The notes beneath the pieces were generated by a model that did not search any database, was not told where the DNA came from, and saw only the letters and a program-made list of their open reading frames with translations. From a virus, in the IMG/VR virus record IMGVR_UViG_3300013094_000226, positions 1 through 26,740 of that record: a stretch of DNA of 26,740 bases; one strand, given 5' to 3'. This document shows, piece by piece, positions 23,796-26,740 of the stretch. The position numbers and the translations under genes were made by a program. Each line of letters begins with the position of its first letter. Within the stretch, counting starts at the first letter, position 1.

Positions 23796-24085
23796 TCTGG
23801 TAACCTCCTTAAAGCCTTTAGCTTCTGAGTTGTTCCGTCAAATAAAAACTCTACGTTGTGATTTCCTATCTTGGCTAATTCCAAATAATCTCCCTGAACG
23901 CCAAGTTTGAACTTTACGCAAGCGCTGACTGCAAAATCTTTCTTTTCTTCGGGTTTTAGCCTGTATTCAGTATCATCATCCCAACTTGGGCTATCAGAAT
24001 CCAACCATTCGTTGTATACGTTTTTACATTGAATTTCAGCCCCATCTGCCCATTGTTTAATCAATTCTGCGTGTTTATGTTTCAT
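23792..24085 (-). CDS. Conserved small phage protein of unknown function (97 residues)
   Basis: It reads MKHKHAELIKQWADGAEIQC, then WLDSDSPSWDDDTEYRLKPE. The 'HAELIKQWADGAEIQ ... W-DDTEYRLKP' pattern recurs in many temperate and lytic phages of Proteobacteria; the function is unknown to me. Both ends overlap neighbours by 4 nt (ATGA), placing it firmly in the same translated unit. Confidence 0.75.
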   Translation of the reverse strand: MKHKHAELIKQWADGAEIQCKNVYNEWLDSDSPSWDDDTEYRLKPEEKKDFAVSACVKFKLGVQGDYLELAKIGNHNVEFLFDGTTQKLKALRRLPE

Positions 24086-24537
24086 TTGTTGCGCTCCTTA
24101 AGAGTTGCTTCGGCTACCCCGGTTGCTGCCAAGATTATTTTCCGCAGATCATCTTCAGTAAGACCTACCCATTCTTTAGTTTGTGGTTTGGTGTAGAGAG
24201 GCAAACAGTCATCCCACGCTTTTGTTGCGTAATAAATATTTTCTCCATTTTCTTTTCTAAACCACGCCACAGGTTCACCCTGCTCTGGAGGCTCCCAAAA
24301 CTCACATTCACATACATATCTATCTTCACTATGACTAGCATTACGAACAAACCCATGAGGGGCATCTGGGTGTGTTTTGCAATTAAAATTATTTTCTTTT
24401 TGATTTAGTGCTTCTTCTAGGGCTTTGATTGCGTCACGTGCTTTTTTTGAGGCATCAAGAGCATCTTGCATGGTTTCAGTTCTACTCATTAAACATTTCA
24501 ACGCCTCAAGCGCCAGTTCCATTACTTCTTTAGTCAT
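24082..24537 (-). CDS. Mosaic accessory protein, paralogue 3 of 3 (151 residues)
   Basis: The N-terminal module, about 45 residues (MTKEVMELALEALKCLMSRT, then ETMQDALDASKKARDAIKAL), is almost identical in DNA to that of the gene at 24717-25121. A middle region has the EPVAWFRKENGE and LYTKPQTKEWVGL motifs common in phage accessory proteins; TKPQTKEWVGL is shared at DNA level with the gene at 25118-25762. Two Cys and two His at about 50-80 may bind metal. The role is unknown; the gene looks assembled from pieces of its two neighbours. Confidence 0.75.
   Translation of the reverse strand: MTKEVMELALEALKCLMSRTETMQDALDASKKARDAIKALEEALNQKENNFNCKTHPDAPHGFVRNASHSEDRYVCECEFWEPPEQGEPVAWFRKENGENIYYATKAWDDCLPLYTKPQTKEWVGLTEDDLRKIILAATGVAEATLKERNK
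24404..24537. repeat. 134-bp direct repeat, copy 1
   Basis: Pairs with 24988-25121 at a constant offset of 584. I count 6 mismatches by hand. It encodes the N-terminal module of two paralogous genes, including the start codon, which indicates recent duplication. Confidence 0.93.
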
Positions 24538-24540
24538 GTC

Positions 24541-24720
24541 TTACTCCTTATTAATGCCGTGTGCTGATTCATAAGCAGTGACACCGCCCCTACAATCAAA
24601 ACAAAGTCCATCGTACTCACTACCTTTACGAGTGCCACATTGGCATATAACTCGACCATCTTTTCCACGTTTCCATAAATGCTTTGGAAGTGGTTTTTTA
24701 GGTTGCTTTCTTTTTGTCAT
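24541..24720 (-). CDS. Zinc-ribbon-like small protein (59 residues)
   Basis: A 59-residue frame (MTKRKQPKKPLPKHLWKRGK) with Cys pairs CQC and CFDC about 15 residues apart, a probable zinc ribbon, and a basic N-terminal arm. The ATG overlaps the previous stop (ATGA). The TAA is followed by the next ATG with GGAG of its own codons acting as ribosome site. It sits between two copies of the duplicated module, so it probably was carried in with the duplication or separates the copies. DNA or RNA binding is plausible. Confidence 0.75.
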   Translation of the reverse strand: MTKRKQPKKPLPKHLWKRGKDGRVICQCGTRKGSEYDGLCFDCRGGVTAYESAHGINKE

Positions 24721-25121
24721 GTTGTTTCTCTTTTCAATTCTCGAATTGCATCAGTAAGCCCGTTTTGTGCCCGTTCAAAACCTTCGTGGTCATCATTAAC
24801 GCAAAAATTCCAGCCATCTTTTAAACCTCTGAAATAGCCAAGATCGTGATTTGCAGCTTCCGTCAACGGCTTGCGCTTTGGTGGTGGGTGGGCGTAAAGA
24901 GGTATGCTATAAAACCCAAATTTATCTTCCCTAACATATAACTCAATGTCATCAGTTTTCCACGCCACTGGCTCGTCCTGATATTGCTTTAGTGCTTCTT
25001 CTAGGGCTTTGATTGCGTTACGTGCTTTTTTTGAGGCATCAAGAGCATCTTGCATGGTTTCAGTTCTACTCATTAAACATTTCAACGCATCAAGCGCTTG
25101 TTTCATTACTTCTTTATTCAT
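24717..25121 (-). CDS. Mosaic accessory protein, paralogue 2 of 3 (134 residues)
   Basis: Residues 1-45 are the module shared with 24082-24537 (MNKEVMKQALDALKCLMSRT onwards). The rest differs: DEPVAWKTDDIELYVREDKF, a Pro-rich PLYAHPPPKRKPLT motif, then GYFRGLKDGWNFCVNDDHEG. The DEPVAW...PLY.HPPP...LT pattern is widespread in phage accessory proteins of unknown function. It overlaps its neighbours by ATGA at both ends. Confidence 0.75.
   Translation of the reverse strand: MNKEVMKQALDALKCLMSRTETMQDALDASKKARNAIKALEEALKQYQDEPVAWKTDDIELYVREDKFGFYSIPLYAHPPPKRKPLTEAANHDLGYFRGLKDGWNFCVNDDHEGFERAQNGLTDAIRELKRETT
24988..25121. repeat. 134-bp direct repeat, copy 2
   Basis: Pairs with 24404-24537; both copies begin in codons for the Ala/Leu-rich helix end and finish at the ATG. 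A 37-bp identical repeat of a different module also links 24163-24199 and 25217-25253. Confidence 0.93.
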
Positions 25122-25762
25122 GTATTGCGCTCCTTTAATATTTGTTCAGCCCATCTTGCTCCATAAATAAAATCAAAATTGCTTGTTTTTGGGTCTTTCA
25201 TATCCTCATCAATTAAACCTACCCATTCTTTAGTTTGTGGTTTGGTGTAGAGATTGTGTTTTCCAACTGGCAACAATTCCTTTCCGTAAAATTCATACGG
25301 GCCCTGATGTGTGCATTTAACATCCACCCACGCCGCGGGCTTATCCTGCTCTTGCTTGGCAATGATGCGTTCTAATAATTCAGCCGCTTCAACAGATACT
25401 GGGTCGCTGTTTTCATAGAGAGCTTCAATTACTTTTTGAACGTAATTAAATGAATCATCTTGCTCTTGCTTCAACTTCTCAAGTTCATCCTCTCGCAAAT
25501 AACATCCACGTTCAAAATGCTCGGCTTGCTCATTTGCTTTTTTCAAAGCAACTGTTAAGCGTTCAATCTCATTTTGCTCTTGCTTAGGCATCTCCATTAA
25601 GCGGTGGTCAGATGTAGTTATTAGCTCACCTTGCTCTTGCTTTAGTGCCTCACGCAATCCATACCTAGCATTTTTAGCAATTGTTGTAGCTGAATCAATG
25701 TCACGAGCCATCATGATTGCTTCAAACGCCTCAAGTGCTTGTTGCATTACTTCTTTAGTCAT
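25118..25762 (-). CDS. Mosaic accessory protein, paralogue 1 of 3 (214 residues)
   Basis: The N-terminus (MTKEVMQQALEAFEAIMMAR) is a diverged form of the module in the other two paralogues. Residues about 35-140 contain repeated KQEQ spacers and a coiled-coil-like acidic/Glu-rich region. The C-terminal 40 residues share the TKPQTKEWVGL motif and the LKERN ending with the 151-residue gene. The KQEQ units look like short in-frame expansions. Function is unknown. Confidence 0.75.
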   Translation of the reverse strand: MTKEVMQQALEAFEAIMMARDIDSATTIAKNARYGLREALKQEQGELITTSDHRLMEMPKQEQNEIERLTVALKKANEQAEHFERGCYLREDELEKLKQEQDDSFNYVQKVIEALYENSDPVSVEAAELLERIIAKQEQDKPAAWVDVKCTHQGPYEFYGKELLPVGKHNLYTKPQTKEWVGLIDEDMKDPKTSNFDFIYGARWAEQILKERNT

Positions 25763-26085
25763 ATAGCCCTCATCACTCGTTGGTTACGACCTGAGAAACC
25801 TGGACGTTTCTCTCCTGTGTCCACAATCAATCCTTTCTTCATCAAAGGACGATAGCGAGGAGTAACTGAACTTGCCCGGTACTGCGCCAAAGCAGACTCT
25901 ACGTCTTGGCTGATACACCCGTTAGGGAAACTCTTAATCACGTCTAGAACGAGTTGTTCCATCTTGTTGACATCTACTGTCTTTGCTGCTTCCTTTGACG
26001 TTTGTGGGTCTGTTTTACGGGCAAACGCCATCAAATCGTCAGGGAAGTAGGCTTTTAACGTCTCATATAAATCAAATTTGTTCAT
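25759..26085 (-). CDS. Winged-helix-like DNA-binding protein (SKEAA family)
   Basis: A 108-residue protein. The segment ARKTDPQTSKEAAKTVDVNK is a marker of a widespread phage and plasmid family. It is followed by a winged-helix pattern (MEQLVLDVIKSFPNGCISQD, then VTPRYRPLMKKGLIVDTGEK) and a basic end (RPGFSGRNQRVMRAI). Such proteins are annotated as helix-turn-helix or DNA-binding; targets are unknown. It lies next to replication/recombination-type genes, so a role in DNA metabolism or control of the early operon fits. Confidence 0.72.
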   Translation of the reverse strand: MNKFDLYETLKAYFPDDLMAFARKTDPQTSKEAAKTVDVNKMEQLVLDVIKSFPNGCISQDVESALAQYRASSVTPRYRPLMKKGLIVDTGEKRPGFSGRNQRVMRAI

Positions 26086-26110
26086 AATTTATCCTTGTTT
26101 ATCTGTTTTT

Positions 26111-26350
26111 TTAAAATCCAATATCGTCTTCTTCTTTCTTAAACTTCTTACCGTCTTTTGGTAATGGATCGTTGATATAACACCAGCCATCCCAACCACC
26201 CTCTTTTAGCGGTAAGTTGTCAATCTTGAGCATTTCCCCGTTTTTAGTCTCAATAATCATTCCGACCTTGTGATAACGGTTCTTCTCCTCACCTTTGTCG
26301 TTTGTGTACTTACCCACGATGGTGGTGATTTCTTTTAATACTTTAGCCAT
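26111..26350 (-). CDS. Small hypothetical protein after exonuclease (79 residues)
   Basis: It reads MAKVLKEITTIVGKYTNDKG, then GMIIETKNGEMLKIDNLPLK and an acidic tail EEDDIGF. Short beta-rich body plus acidic C-terminal tail is the plan of some single-stranded-DNA-binding proteins, and the position after a recombination exonuclease fits a partner role, but no motif settles it. The start overlaps the exonuclease stop by 8 nt. Confidence 0.6.
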   Translation of the reverse strand: MAKVLKEITTIVGKYTNDKGEEKNRYHKVGMIIETKNGEMLKIDNLPLKEGGWDGWCYINDPLPKDGKKFKKEEDDIGF

Positions 26351-26740
26351 TAATTTTCTCCAATTGTTTAATCTTTGCGTCTACTTCATCTAAAAATCTA
26401 ATTACTTCCTGCTCTAGCTCCGCAGCGTATTTAGGATCGTATTCCACCCGTTTAATAAATAGCTGAAGATTCTCTGGCAGTCTTGGGTCGTAAGACACAA
26501 AATCTGTCCAATGTCTGCCAGTACAGCACATCTGCCAAGTCATCTGGGTTAGGTACTTTGTCGGGACTTTGCCTGATAACAATGTCTCGATATGAGTTGC
26601 TGTGTTTGGGCACTTAATCTCAATCATGCCTGAATCCCCCACTAATCCGTCAGGAGAAGCGCCAGTCATCGCTATGGATGGATGGTCAACAAACCCTACT
26701 TGATCGACTGTAAGACCCGTCTTGACCTCGTAGGCAGCCC
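26343..26740 (-). CDS. YqaJ / lambda-type recombination exonuclease, 5' part outside window
   Basis: The frame is open to the edge; the ATG at 26669 is internal, since AYEVKTGLTVDQVGFVDHPS precedes it in frame. Active-site motifs of the family are present: GASPDGLVG with the metal-binding Asp, and MIEIKCP with the E-x-K pair. The region YLTQMTWQMCCTGRHWTDFV, then SYDPRLPENLQL, matches the lambda exonuclease C-terminal half. The enzyme degrades the 5' strand of linear dsDNA to make 3' ends for annealing. About 132 residues are visible; roughly the first third to half is missing. Confidence 0.85.
   Translation of the reverse strand, partial: AAYEVKTGLTVDQVGFVDHPSIAMTGASPDGLVGDSGMIEIKCPNTATHIETLLSGKVPTKYLTQMTWQMCCTGRHWTDFVSYDPRLPENLQLFIKRVEYDPKYAAELEQEVIRFLDEVDAKIKQLEKING

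Noticed and set aside
16600-26740. Further group I introns in terminase, portal or other genes
   Set aside because: I looked for the shared landmarks (TGATTGACTTGG and GATGCGATAGTCTGAAC on the minus strand) and found them only three times, all in the coat gene; the other large genes are uninterrupted.

Overview
The window is a contiguous part of the genome of a tailed phage, or possibly a prophage. The virion genes look P22-like (podovirus): P22-type portal, scaffold, coat, gp4- and gp10-like tail accessory proteins, a head-binding tailspike and three ejection-type proteins. Every gene I can support lies on the minus strand, so the window reads right to left. DNA is AT-rich, and junctions are tight (ATGA, TAATG and TTGA overlaps) with GGAGG or AAGGA ribosome sites. 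No tRNA, rRNA, CRISPR array, insertion sequence or integrase was seen. A lipobox protein and the P22-type tail suggest a Gram-negative host; the host itself cannot be named from the sequence.

Layout in transcription order. (1) 26740-21855, early and accessory genes: a YqaJ/lambda-type exonuclease cut by the window edge, a winged-helix-like protein, a family of mosaic paralogues sharing near-identical DNA modules, a zinc-ribbon peptide, a lipoprotein, a GroES-like co-chaperonin, an AT-hook/zinc protein and several short genes. (2) 21816-20262: small and large terminase. (3) 20196-19705: a free-standing HNH homing-type endonuclease just after a strong hairpin terminator. (4) 19696-16656: portal and scaffold. 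(5) 16632-14650: the major coat gene. (6) 14627-9641: small beta-rich proteins, two tail-fibre-like proteins with their small partners, and a terminator at 14131-14160. (7) 9639-4469: beta-helix tailspike, gp4-like and gp10-like tail accessory proteins, a small protein and a cupin. (8) 4466-1: three ejection-type proteins, the last with an M15 peptidase domain, then a coiled-coil/membrane protein and the first codons of another gene.

The outstanding feature is the coat gene. It is split into four exons by three ORF-less group I introns of 235, 250 and 253 nt. By hand I could fold P1 (with a U.G pair at each 5' splice site), P2, P3, P4, P5, P6, P7, P8 and P9 in all three. P3, P5, P8 and P9 change sequence between the introns while keeping their pairing. 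Removing the three introns restores one 1245-nt frame for a 414-residue P22-type coat protein. Without splicing only a 5'-truncated 279-residue frame is visible. The three introns sit in three different codon phases, so skipping any exon would break the frame.
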